This document shows, one piece after another, positions 31,447 through 40,300 of a DNA stretch of 64,000 nucleotides. Made by a program: the position numbers and the translations under genes. The DNA is from DATIRA01 sp963766505 (GTDB lineage Bacteria > Pseudomonadota > Gammaproteobacteria > Steroidobacterales > Steroidobacteraceae), in contig CAVYAL010000001.1 of the NCBI GenBank assembly GCA_963766505.1, forward strand, positions 1 to 64,000, read 5' to 3'. The notes beneath the pieces are model-generated. The model was not told the DNA's origin. It saw nothing but the letters and a program-made list of their open reading frames with translations, and searched no databases. The first letter of the stretch is position 1. The number at the start of each line of letters is the position of its first letter.

Positions 31447-33506
31447 TGAGTCGAGATCCGCGGCACGACGTACTGTTCGAACCGGTGCGCATCGGTCCGG
31501 TCGTGGCCCGCAACCGGTTTTTCCAGGTTCCCCACTGCAACGGGATGGGTCACGCGATGCCGGCCGCGCACGCCGCGATGCGGGAAGTGAAAGCGGAAGG
31601 CGGCTGGGCCGTGATCAGCACCGAGGAATGCGAAATCCACCCGAGCGGCGACGTGTCGCCGTATGTCGAAGCACGGCTCTGGGACGACGGCGACATCCCG
31701 GCGCATGCCTTGATGTGCGAGGCCGTACACCGGCACGGCGCGCTCGCGGCCATCGAGCTGACCCATAACGGCCCGACCGCCTCGAACCTGTACAGCCGCG
31801 AGGTCGCGCTCGCGCCGTCGCACCAGCCACTCAAGTACGGCTACCCCCAGCAGGCCCGCGCGATGGACCGTCGCGACATCGCGGAATACCGTCGCTGGCA
31901 CCGTGCAGCCGCGTTGCGCGCGATGCGCGCAGGCTTCGATATCGTGTACGTCTACGCCGGCCATGACCTGTCGCTCGCGATGCACTTCCTGCAGCGCAGG
32001 CGCAACCAGCGCAGCGACGAATACGGCGGGTCGCTGGAGAACCGTGCCCGGCTGCTCCGCGAGGTGCTCGAGGACACGCGCGAGGCGGTCGGGGAACGCT
32101 GCGCGGTGGCACTGCGCTTCGCGACCGAGGAGTTCATGGGCGAGGACGGCATCTGCTCCGCGACCGAGGCGCGGGAACTCGTCCAGATGCTGGCGGAACT
32201 GCCCGACCTGTGGGACGTCAACGTCGCGCCCTGGTACATGGACTCGCTCAGCTCGCGATTCGCCGCCGAAGGCGCCCAGCGGCCGTTCATCGACTGGGTC
32301 AAGCAATGCACCACGAAGCCCGTGGTCGGCGTCGGGCGATTCACCTCGCCGGACACGATGGTTCAGCAGATCCGCCAGGGCGTCATGGACATGATCGGCG
32401 CCGCGCGGCCATCCATCGCCGATCCCTTCCTGCCGAAGAAGATCGAGGAAGGCCGGGCGGATGAGATCCGCGAATGCATCGGCTGCAACATCTGCGTCTC
32501 GGGCGACATGACGATCACGCCGATCCGCTGCACGCAGAACCCGACGATGGGTGAGGAATGGCGGCGCGGCTGGCACCCGGAGCGAATCGAACCGCGGCGG
32601 CGCGCGACCCGCGTGCTGGTCGTGGGCGGTGGGCCCGCCGGGCTCGAGGCCGCGCGGGCGCTCGGGCAGCGGGGCTACGAGGTCCATCTCGCCGAGGCCG
32701 ACCGCGAGCTCGGCGGACGCGTCACGCTGGAATCACGGCTGCCGGGCCTCGCGGAATGGGCTCGCGTCAGGGACTGGCGCGTCGGCCGGATCAATGCGTC
32801 GCCGAACGTCACCGTCTATCCCGGCAACAGGCTCGAGGCAGCTGACGTGCTCGAGTTCGGCGCGGAACGGGTCGTGCTCGCGACCGGAGCACGGTGGCGC
32901 CGCGACGGGTTCGGGCGAACGAACACGCGCCCGATACCGGGTCACGACCTCGGCTCGATCATCACGCCCGATGAGCTGCTGAGGGGTGCCCTGCCGCAGG
33001 GGCCGGTGCTGCTGTTCGACGACGACGGCTTCTACCTGGGCAGCGTCCTCGCCGAGCTGCTGCGGCGCAAGGGGCTCGAGGTGACGCTCGTGAGCCCGGA
33101 GGACACGATCGCGCCCTGGACGACCAACACGCTGGATTACCGGCACATCCAGAAGCGCCTGCGCGAGCTGGGGCTTCGGCTCGTCACCGGTCACAACCTG
33201 ATCGGCATCGAGGCCGGCAATGCGCGACTCGCCTGCGTGTACAGCGAACGGGAGCTTCTCGTCGAATGTGCGAGCGTCGTGCTGGTCTGCTCGCGGCTGC
33301 CCGAGGACTCGCTGTTCCAGGAACTCCTCTCCCGCGAGCCTGAGTGGGCCGACGCCGGCATCGAGTCCGTCGACCGGATCGGCGACTGCCTCGCCCCCGG
33401 GCTGATCGCGCATGCCGTCTACTCCGGTCACCGCTATGCCCGCGAGCTCGATGAGCCACCGCCCGCAGACGTGCCGTTCCTCAGGGTCCGTGCACCGCTC
33501 GATTGA
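31446..33506 (+). CDS. Trimethylamine dehydrogenase-like FMN/4Fe-4S flavoprotein with altered substrate pocket
   Basis: A 686-residue protein with the full architecture of trimethylamine/dimethylamine dehydrogenases: an old-yellow-enzyme TIM barrel, a 4Fe-4S motif (Cys344, 347, 350, 362) and a C-terminal ADP-binding domain (LVVGGGPAGLEAARALG). Cys31 in QVPHCNGMG corresponds to the Cys that binds FMN covalently. The catalytic triad of trimethylamine dehydrogenase is kept as Tyr170, His173 and Asp266. Of the three aromatic cage residues only Trp263 remains; the Tyr60 and Trp355 equivalents are Glu61 and Asp354. This argues for a more polar amine substrate. It could oxidatively remove N-methyl groups and pass electrons to ETF. 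Translationally coupled to the Rieske oxygenase. Confidence 0.88.
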   Translation: MSRDPRHDVLFEPVRIGPVVARNRFFQVPHCNGMGHAMPAAHAAMREVKAEGGWAVISTEECEIHPSGDVSPYVEARLWDDGDIPAHALMCEAVHRHGALAAIELTHNGPTASNLYSREVALAPSHQPLKYGYPQQARAMDRRDIAEYRRWHRAAALRAMRAGFDIVYVYAGHDLSLAMHFLQRRRNQRSDEYGGSLENRARLLREVLEDTREAVGERCAVALRFATEEFMGEDGICSATEARELVQMLAELPDLWDVNVAPWYMDSLSSRFAAEGAQRPFIDWVKQCTTKPVVGVGRFTSPDTMVQQIRQGVMDMIGAARPSIADPFLPKKIEEGRADEIRECIGCNICVSGDMTITPIRCTQNPTMGEEWRRGWHPERIEPRRRATRVLVVGGGPAGLEAARALGQRGYEVHLAEADRELGGRVTLESRLPGLAEWARVRDWRVGRINASPNVTVYPGNRLEAADVLEFGAERVVLATGARWRRDGFGRTNTRPIPGHDLGSIITPDELLRGALPQGPVLLFDDDGFYLGSVLAELLRRKGLEVTLVSPEDTIAPWTTNTLDYRHIQKRLRELGLRLVTGHNLIGIEAGNARLACVYSERELLVECASVVLVCSRLPEDSLFQELLSREPEWADAGIESVDRIGDCLAPGLIAHAVYSGHRYARELDEPPPADVPFLRVRAPLD

Positions 33507-33612
33507 GCACCGGGTGCGTCGCCTGCGGCTTGCAATGCCCGCGAGCCCGACACCATACTGCCGCGACACGGTTGCAATGGTCTGAGGCCACCTGGCCCGC
33601 AGCTTCCCGCAC

Positions 33613-34155
33613 TTGAAATACTGTCCGCACTGCGGTCAACCGGTAGCGCACAGGGTGCCACCGGGCGACAGTCTCCCGAGACACATCTGCACGGCCTGTG
33701 GGGCCGTGCACTACCACAATCCGAAGATCGTGGCTGGCTGCGTACCGGAGTACCAGGGTCGCCTGCTGCTCTGCCGGCGAGCCATCGAACCGCGGCGCGG
33801 ATTCTGGACGATTCCGGCCGGATTCATGGAGAACGGCGAAACGACGCAGGACGCCGCCCGCCGGGAGTCGATCGAGGAGGCCCTGGCGGACGTGGAGATC
33901 GGCTCGCTGCTCGCGGTCGTCCACGTGCTGCACGCCGACCAGGTCCACATGATGTTCCGGGCCCGGCTGCGGGATCCGCAGTTCGGCGTCGGCGCGGAGA
34001 GCCTGGAGGTGGGCCTGTACGACGAATCGGAGATCCCCTGGCAGGACATCGCCTTCCGCAGCGTGGATTTCGCCTTGAAACGTTACCTGGAGGATCGGCG
34101 CCGGGGCGTGGAAGACCACCACTTCACCGCGATCGACCTGCGAGGTCGCGGCTAG
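33613..34155 (+). CDS. Nudix hydrolase with N-terminal zinc ribbon
   Basis: A 180-residue protein. It begins with a zinc ribbon (KYCPHCGQPV then ICTACGAVHY) and continues with a Nudix domain whose box is GFMENGETTQDAARRESIEE. Nudix enzymes cleave nucleoside diphosphates linked to another group, for example ADP-ribose or NAD-like compounds; the substrate here is unknown. A TTG start is used: an in-frame stop lies 30 bases upstream and no ATG or GTG precedes the ribbon. The ribosome site is weak. It stands between the flavoprotein and the ferredoxin on the plus strand. Confidence 0.85.
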   Translation: MKYCPHCGQPVAHRVPPGDSLPRHICTACGAVHYHNPKIVAGCVPEYQGRLLLCRRAIEPRRGFWTIPAGFMENGETTQDAARRESIEEALADVEIGSLLAVVHVLHADQVHMMFRARLRDPQFGVGAESLEVGLYDESEIPWQDIAFRSVDFALKRYLEDRRRGVEDHHFTAIDLRGRG

Positions 34156-34246
34156 TCACTACCCGCTGGCCGCCGCTGTTTGGCACAATAGGCGGACCGT
34201 CGCCGCGCCGCTGCGTGGCCCCTTCTATCTTCTGCGGAGCGAGCTG

Positions 34247-34570
34247 ATGACCTTCGTCGTCACGGAAAACTGCATCAAGTGCAAGTACATGGATTGCGTC
34301 GAGGTGTGCCCGGTGGACTGCTTCCACGAGGGCCCCAACATGCTGGTCATCGATCCGGACGAGTGCATCGACTGCACGCTCTGCGAACCGGAGTGCCCGG
34401 CCGAGGCGATCTTCTCCGAGGAGGAAGTTCCCTCGGGACAGGAGCAGTTCACGGCGCTCAATGCCGAGCTGGCACGGCAATGGCCGGTCATCACCGAGAA
34501 GAAGGAGGCCCCCGCCGACGCCAAGGAGTGGGACGGGCGCAGCGGCAAGCTGCAGTACCTGGAACGCTGA
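34247..34570 (+). CDS. fdxA: 7Fe ferredoxin FdxA (3Fe-4S/4Fe-4S)
   Basis: A 107-residue FdxA-type ferredoxin. The cysteines in NCIKCKYMDCVEVCPVDCF and ECIDCTLCEPECPAEAIF supply one 3Fe-4S and one 4Fe-4S cluster. The C-terminal extension with ALNAELARQWPVI and the KLQYLER end are typical of this family. The electron-transfer partner is unknown; the adjacent oxygenase pair lacks a reductase, but a link is only a guess. A GGAG ribosome site precedes the ATG. Convergent with dsbC, 13 bases apart. Confidence 0.95.
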   Translation: MTFVVTENCIKCKYMDCVEVCPVDCFHEGPNMLVIDPDECIDCTLCEPECPAEAIFSEEEVPSGQEQFTALNAELARQWPVITEKKEAPADAKEWDGRSGKLQYLER

Positions 34571-34583
34571 AAGCGCCCTGGGA

Positions 34584-35372
34584 TCAGCGTGACGCGCCGG
34601 CCACCGTGCCCGGACCGCTGATCGCCTTGACGAGCTGGGCGGGCGTCAGGAATCCACCGACGTACTCGCCCGATTCGGTGAATATCGCCGGGGTGCCCTC
34701 GAGTCCGAGATCGTCGCCCAGTTCGTACTGGGTCTTGATCGAGGCCGCGTCGCACTTGGGGCTCTTGACCTCCTCGCCGCGCTTCGCACGGGTCATCGCA
34801 TCCTTGCGATCCTTGGCGCACCACACGGACTCGGCCTTGCGCCACGACTCTGTGCCCGGGCCGGTACGCGGGTACATCATGTAGCGCACCTTGATGCCGG
34901 CCTTGTTCAGGTCGGCCATCTGGTTGTGGAACTTGCGGCAGAAGCCGCAATCCACGTCCGTAAAGACGGTGACGGTCATCTTCGGGTCCGGCGGCGAGAA
35001 GATGATCATGTCGGAGCTGCTGGCCGAGGCCAGCGTCCGGGCGCGCGCCTCGTTGCGCCTGGCAGCAGTGAGATTGCTCTGCGTCTCGAGGTCATAGACG
35101 TTGCCGCTCACCAGGTATTTGCCGTCCTCGCTCACGTAGACGATCAGCCCGCCGAGCGTGACCTCGTAAAGCCCGGCGATCGGCGAGGAGGCGACGTCCT
35201 CCGCCTTGGCGCCCTGCAGCTTCTTGACGACCCTCGCGCGCACCTCGGCTGGAACGGGCGCAGTATTTCCGGTGGCCTGGGCCTTCGCAGCCTCGGCAGC
35301 GGCCGGGGGGGCAACGGCGGAAACGGCGCCAGCGGCGGCAACGAGGACGATCAGCGAGAGGACTGTACGCAT
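34584..35372 (-). CDS. dsbC: Thiol:disulfide interchange protein DsbC
   Basis: A 262-residue periplasmic disulfide isomerase. The signal peptide starts MRTVLSLIVLVAAAGAVSAV. An Ala-rich linker and the dimerisation domain (GLYEVTLGGLIVYVSEDGKY) follow, then a thioredoxin-like domain with the CGFC redox motif in VFTDVDCGFCRKFH and the cis-Pro region LEGTPAIFTESGEYVGGF. Two further cysteines (AESVWCAKD and SPKCDAA) likely form the structural disulfide. It lies downstream of xerD on the same strand, an arrangement common in gammaproteobacteria. Confidence 0.95.
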   Translation of the reverse strand: MRTVLSLIVLVAAAGAVSAVAPPAAAEAAKAQATGNTAPVPAEVRARVVKKLQGAKAEDVASSPIAGLYEVTLGGLIVYVSEDGKYLVSGNVYDLETQSNLTAARRNEARARTLASASSSDMIIFSPPDPKMTVTVFTDVDCGFCRKFHNQMADLNKAGIKVRYMMYPRTGPGTESWRKAESVWCAKDRKDAMTRAKRGEEVKSPKCDAASIKTQYELGDDLGLEGTPAIFTESGEYVGGFLTPAQLVKAISGPGTVAGASR

Positions 35373-35509
35373 GCTTGCTTTCCGTGGATGTGTTCCGGGA
35401 ATCCGATCCCGCTCAGACCAGCAGGAGGGCGCAGGGTTCCGCGCCGCGCGGAAGTCTAGCAGAGCGGCAGGGGTCGGGCCGGGTGCACCGGCAGCGCGGG
35501 CCCGGCGGC

Positions 35510-36454
35510 TCAGCCGCGGGGATGATGCTCGCCGTGCAGGTCCTTCAGACGTTCCCGCGCAACGTGCGTGTAGATCTGGGTCGTGGACAGGTCACTGTGC
35601 CCGAGCAGCATCTGGACGACCCGCAGGTCGGCGCCGTGGTTCAACAGGTGCGTGGCGAAGGCGTGCCGCAGTGTGTGGGGGGACAGGTCCTTGTCGACGC
35701 CGGCCTTGCGCGCGTAGCGCTTGATGATGTGCCAGAAGGCCTGGCGCGTCATGCGGTCGCCGCGCCGGGTCGGAAACAGGTAATCGGTCTGGCGTTCCAG
35801 CAGGATCTCCCCGCGCGGGCCGTGCATGAACTCGTGCAGCCACTGCTGGGCCTCCTCGCCCAGCGGTATCAGCCTTTCGCGGTCGCCCTTGCCCACTATC
35901 CGCAGAACGCCCTGGTTCAGGTTGACCTGCGAGAGCTGGAGGTTGACCAGCTCGGAGACGCGCAGTCCCGTGGCATAGAGCACTTCGAGCATCGTCCTGT
36001 CGCGATGCCCGAGGGGATCGCTCACGGCAGGAGCGGCCAACAGGGCCTCGACTTCCTCCTCCGTGAGCGATTTCGGCAACGTACGACCAATCTTCGGCAT
36101 CGCGATCTGCGCGGTTGGATCCTCCCGGACGACGCCTGCGCGCAGCTGGTATCGATAGAAACGCCGGAAGCTGCTCAGTTGTCGCGCGGTCGAGCGCGGC
36201 CGGGCGCCGCCCTTGACCCGTGACGCCATGAACGCGAGGATGTCCCCGCGCCGGGCCGCGATCAGGTCGGTGCCGAGATTGTCCAGCCAGCGCTCGAGCG
36301 CGGTCAGGTCGGCGCGGTAGGCCGCCAGCGTGTTCGGAGACAGGCCCCGTTCCATCCAGACGGCATCGAGGAAGCGGTCGATCGGACCGACCTCCCCGGG
36401 TCCACCATCTTCCCGGAGCTGCGCAGACCCTTTGCTTTTCACTGGCTTGCTCAT
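35510..36454 (-). CDS. xerD: Site-specific tyrosine recombinase XerD
   Basis: A 314-residue tyrosine recombinase that with XerC resolves chromosome dimers at dif. The catalytic residues are visible: Arg in YATGLRVSELVNLQ, His-x2-Arg in LSPHTLRHAFATHLL, His in MLLGHSDLSTTQIYTHV, and the nucleophile Tyr in the same block. The N-terminal SAM-like DNA-binding domain begins DRFLDAVWMERGLSPNTLAA. The neighbouring dsbC supports XerD over a phage integrase. The start MSKPVKSKGS is chosen; the frame is open for 23 more codons upstream. Divergent from the acyltransferase pseudogene. Confidence 0.92.
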   Translation of the reverse strand: MSKPVKSKGSAQLREDGGPGEVGPIDRFLDAVWMERGLSPNTLAAYRADLTALERWLDNLGTDLIAARRGDILAFMASRVKGGARPRSTARQLSSFRRFYRYQLRAGVVREDPTAQIAMPKIGRTLPKSLTEEEVEALLAAPAVSDPLGHRDRTMLEVLYATGLRVSELVNLQLSQVNLNQGVLRIVGKGDRERLIPLGEEAQQWLHEFMHGPRGEILLERQTDYLFPTRRGDRMTRQAFWHIIKRYARKAGVDKDLSPHTLRHAFATHLLNHGADLRVVQMLLGHSDLSTTQIYTHVARERLKDLHGEHHPRG

Positions 36455-36538
36455 GTCACATGCGAATCTCAGTGGAGCGCAGTATGCGAGGCGCCGCCGA
36501 CTCCGGGACGTGACACTCCTCACACCGCGGGGGCTCCG

Positions 36539-36567
36539 TTAACATAACTGGAACCAGTTCACAGAAT
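36539..36567 (+). promoter_or_regulatory. Sigma70-like promoter with operator palindrome in the spacer
   Basis: TTAACA, 17 bases, CAGAAT: the -35 matches the consensus at 5 of 6 positions and the -10 at 4 of 6. The spacer contains AACTGG-AA-CCAGTT (36546-36559), a perfect inverted repeat well placed for a repressor. It points at the acyltransferase pseudogene, whose start codon lies about 45 bases downstream. Confidence 0.5.
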
Positions 36568-36612
36568 GTGCGAGCCGGGCCCCACCCGTGTCCGCAAGAG
36601 GAAGCGCGCTCG

Positions 36613-37345
36613 ATGTCTCGGTTCGGGTCGGGCCTGCTCAGGCTCGTTTACGGCGTCTACGCCCTGCCCGTCTTCGCCGCGCTGCTGGTCGCCGCGACGA
36701 TACTGGCACTGCTGCTGCCCGGGCTCGAACTTCGGCGTCGCGTGACCCGCTTCTTCGCCCGGCTGGGACTCGCCGTGCTGCTGATCCGGCTGCGCGTCCG
36801 CGGGCTCTCCCGGCTGCCCGGCGGCTCCTGCGTAGTGGTCGCCAATCACGCCAGCTATCTCGATGGAATCGTGATGAAGGCAGCGCTGCCACCGCGCTTC
36901 TCATTCGTCATAAAGCAGGAAGCGCAGGCCGCGCCACTACTCGGATTCCTGCTCAGGCGCATCGGCTCGGAGTTCGTCGACCGCAGCAGCCACGGAGGTC
37001 GCCAGCGCGATGCCCGCCGCATGATGCGGCGTGCCGCCGAGGGCCACTCGCTGGTGTTCTTCCCGGAGGGCACGTTCGCGACCGAGCCGGGGCTTAAGGC
37101 GATTTCACACAGGCGCATTCGCGACGGCAGCCCGGGCCGGGGTGCCCGTCGTGCCGTCGATCATCCATGGCGCGCGCCGGGCCCTGCCCAACCGCGCCGT
37201 CGTGCCGCGACCAGGCGTCATCACCGTCGAGTTTCTCGCTCCGCTTGCGCCGGTCGATCATGGCGCGTCGGCCGAGACCTTGCGGGACGAGGCGAGGCGG
37301 CAGATCGCCGAGCGCCTCGAGGAACCGGACCTGCTGCAACCTTGA
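36613..37345 (+). pseudogene. Frameshifted 1-acyl-sn-glycerol-3-phosphate acyltransferase (PlsC-like)
   Basis: The first part reads as a membrane-associated acyltransferase: hydrophobic N-terminus (VYALPVFAALLVAATILALL), the catalytic NHASYLDG (H-x4-D) and FPEGTFATEPGLK. The rest, RFHTGAFATAARAGVPVVP through EEPDLLQP, continues in another frame. One extra base, probably a G in the ccggggcttaaggcg stretch around 37088-37099, separates the halves. The joined protein would be about 240 residues, normal for the family. The enzyme would make phosphatidic acid from lysophosphatidic acid. The ribosome site (AGAGGAAG) and promoter look intact, so this is either a recent mutation or a sequencing error. 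It may be a paralogue; no other plsC is in the window. Confidence 0.8.
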
Positions 37346-37384
37346 GGCAACTCGACCAGCCCGGCCTCCCCGGCGAGAGTCGAG

Positions 37385-40300
37385 CTACATGCTCCGCCGG
37401 TACTGTCCTCCGACCTCGTAGAGCGCGTGCGAGATGCTGCCGAGCGACGCTGCCTTGACCGTCTCCATCAGTTCCTCGAAAACGTTGCCGCCCTCGGCCG
37501 CCGCGCGCTGCAGCCGCTCGAGCGCGGCAGGGTAACGGTCGGCATTGCGATCGAGGAAAGCCCGCACCGCCTGCACCTGGGCGCGCTTCTCCTCCTCGCT
37601 CGACCGGATCAGCTCTGCGTTCAGCAGTTGCTCGCGGTCGTCGCTTCCGAGGAAAGTGTTGACGCCGACGATCGGCAACGATCCGTCGTGCTTACGCGTC
37701 TCGTAATACAGACTCTCCTCCTGGATGCGGCTGCGCTGGTACATCGTCTCCATCGCGCCGAGAACACCGCCACGCTCCGAGAGCCGGTCGAATTCCCGGT
37801 AGACCGCTTCCTCCACCATGTCCGTCAGCTGGTCCAGCGCGAAAGAGCCCTGCCAGACGTTTTGCGTCCTGTTGAGCCCGAGCTCCTTGTTGATGATCAG
37901 CTGTATCGCCACGGCCCGGCGCACGGACTCCTCGGTCGGCGTCGTGATCGCCTCGTCGTATGCGTTCGTATGCAGGCTGTTGCAGTTGTCGAGCAGCGCA
38001 TACAGCGCCTGCAGCGTGGTGCGGATGTCGTTGAACTGGATCTCCCGCGCGTGCAGGCTGCGACCGGAGGTCTGGATGTGGTACTTCAGCATCTGCGACC
38101 GTGACCCGCCGCCGTAGAGGTCCCGCATCGCGCGGGCCCAGATGCGGCGCGCGACCCTGCCGATCACCGCGTACTCCGGGTCCATGCCGTTCGAGAAGAA
38201 GAACGACAGGTTCGGCGCGAACTCATCGATGCTCATGCCGCGCGCGAGGTAGTACTCGACGATCGTGAACCCGTTGGCCAGCGTGAACGCGAGCTGCGTC
38301 ACCGGGTTCGCCCCGGCCTCGGCGATGTGATAGCCAGAAACCGAGACCGAGTAGAAATTGCGCACCTTGTGGTCGATGAAGAACTGCTGCACGTCCCCCA
38401 TCATCCGCAGCGCGAACTCCGTCGAGAAGATGCAGGTGTTCTGCGCCTGGTCCTCCTTCAGGATGTCAGCCTGCACGGTACCCCGGACCTGTGACAGCGC
38501 CCCGGCTCGGATCTTCGCGTAGGTCTCCCGGTCCACGAGCTGCTCTCCGGTGACCCCGAGCAGCCCCAGCCCGAAGCCATCGTTGCCGGCGGGAAGCTCG
38601 CCCCGGTAGCCCGGACGCGGACGGTCCCGGTAGAGATCCGCGATGCGCCGCTCCGCCTCGTCCCAGCGGCCCTCGGCACGCAGGTAACGCTCGACCTGCT
38701 GGTCCACAGCGGTGTTCATGAACATCGCGAGGATCATCGGGGCCGGCCCGTTGATCGTCATCGAGACGGAGGTCGTGGGCGCGCAGAGGTCGAAGCCGGA
38801 ATAGAGCTTCTTCATGTCGTCCAGCGTCGCAATCGATACCCCGGAATTGCCGATGCGGCCATAGATGTCGGGCCGCTCGTCCGGGTCCTCGCCGTAGAGC
38901 GTCGTCGAGTCGAAGGCCGTCGAGAGGCGTGCGGCACCGTGCCCGGCCGCCAGGTAATGAAAACGCCGGTTCGTCCGTTCGGGCCCGCCCTCGCCGGCGA
39001 ACATGCGGGTCGGGTCCTCCTCCTCGCGGCGGTAGGGGTAGACCCCCGCCGTGTACGGATAGTGACCCGGCAGGTGCTCCTTGAGCAGGAACTGCAGTAA
39101 CTCACCCCAGTCACGGCAGCGCGGCACCGCGAGCTTCGGCACCTTGTTGTGACTGAGCGTCTCGGTGTAATTCTCGCCCCGGATCTCGCGACCGCGCACG
39201 ACGTAGCCGTACTCCTGATCGGTGGCCGATTTCGCGAGCGCAGGCCACTGCCGCAGCAACGCAAGCGCCTCAGCGCCGACGGCCTCGAGCGCGTCGTTGT
39301 ACGCGTCGCGCAGCCGGGTCCGCGCCGCACTGGATTCGTCTGCGAGCGCCGCCTCGGCAAAGGCATCGAACGGTTTCGGCAGTTCGGGATCCTCGAGCAG
39401 GCGCAGCGACTCGTAGAGCCCGTGTGCCCTGGTCGCCGCCTCCGCACGGTGCTGCAGGTCGTCCCGTGCGCGGCGGCCGTTCGCGGCGATCTCGGCCAGA
39501 TAGCGGGTCCTCTGCGCGGGAATCAACGCCTCGTGAGCCGTGATCTCCACCGGCCCGGGATCCGCAACCTGCCAGCGTCCGGCCTCGCCGCCGCCGCGGG
39601 CCACGGTGGCATCGAGGCGCGCGCAGATCTCGCCGAACAGGCGGTTCACGCCGGGATCGTTGAAGCGACTCGCAATGGTCGGAAACACCGGAAGCTCGGA
39701 GTCCGGGCGCTTGAACTGCACGTGGTTCCGTCGCCACTGCTTGCGAACGTCGCGCAGCGCGTCCTCGGCACCGCGCTTCTCGAACTTGTTGAGCACGATC
39801 AGCTCGGCGTAGTCGAGCATGTCGATCTTCTCGAGCTGGCTCGCAGCGCCGTACTCGCTGGTCATCACGTAGATGGGCAGGTCCACCAGGTCGACGATCT
39901 CCGAGTCGCTCTGGCCGATGCCGGCGGTCTCCACGACGATCAGGTCGAAGCCCGCATAGCGGAGCAGGTTCAGCACGTCCCCGAGAACCTCGCTGGTCGC
40001 GACGTTCTGTCGCCGCGTCGCGAGCGAGCGCATGAAGACCCGCTCGTTCGACAGCGAGTTCATCCTGATCCGGTCGCCGAGCAGGGCGCCGCCGCTGCGG
40101 CGACGGGTCGGGTCCATCGCGACCACCGCCACGTTGCACTCCGGGAAGTGACGCAGAAACCGCATCAGCAGTTCATCGGTCAGGCTGGACTTGCCGGCAC
40201 CGCCGGTCCCGGTGATCCCGATCACCGGTGGCCGGCTGCGTGCGCGACTGACCGCCTTCTGCAGGGTTTCCCGCAGGCCCTTCGACGCCTCGCCGAGTTC

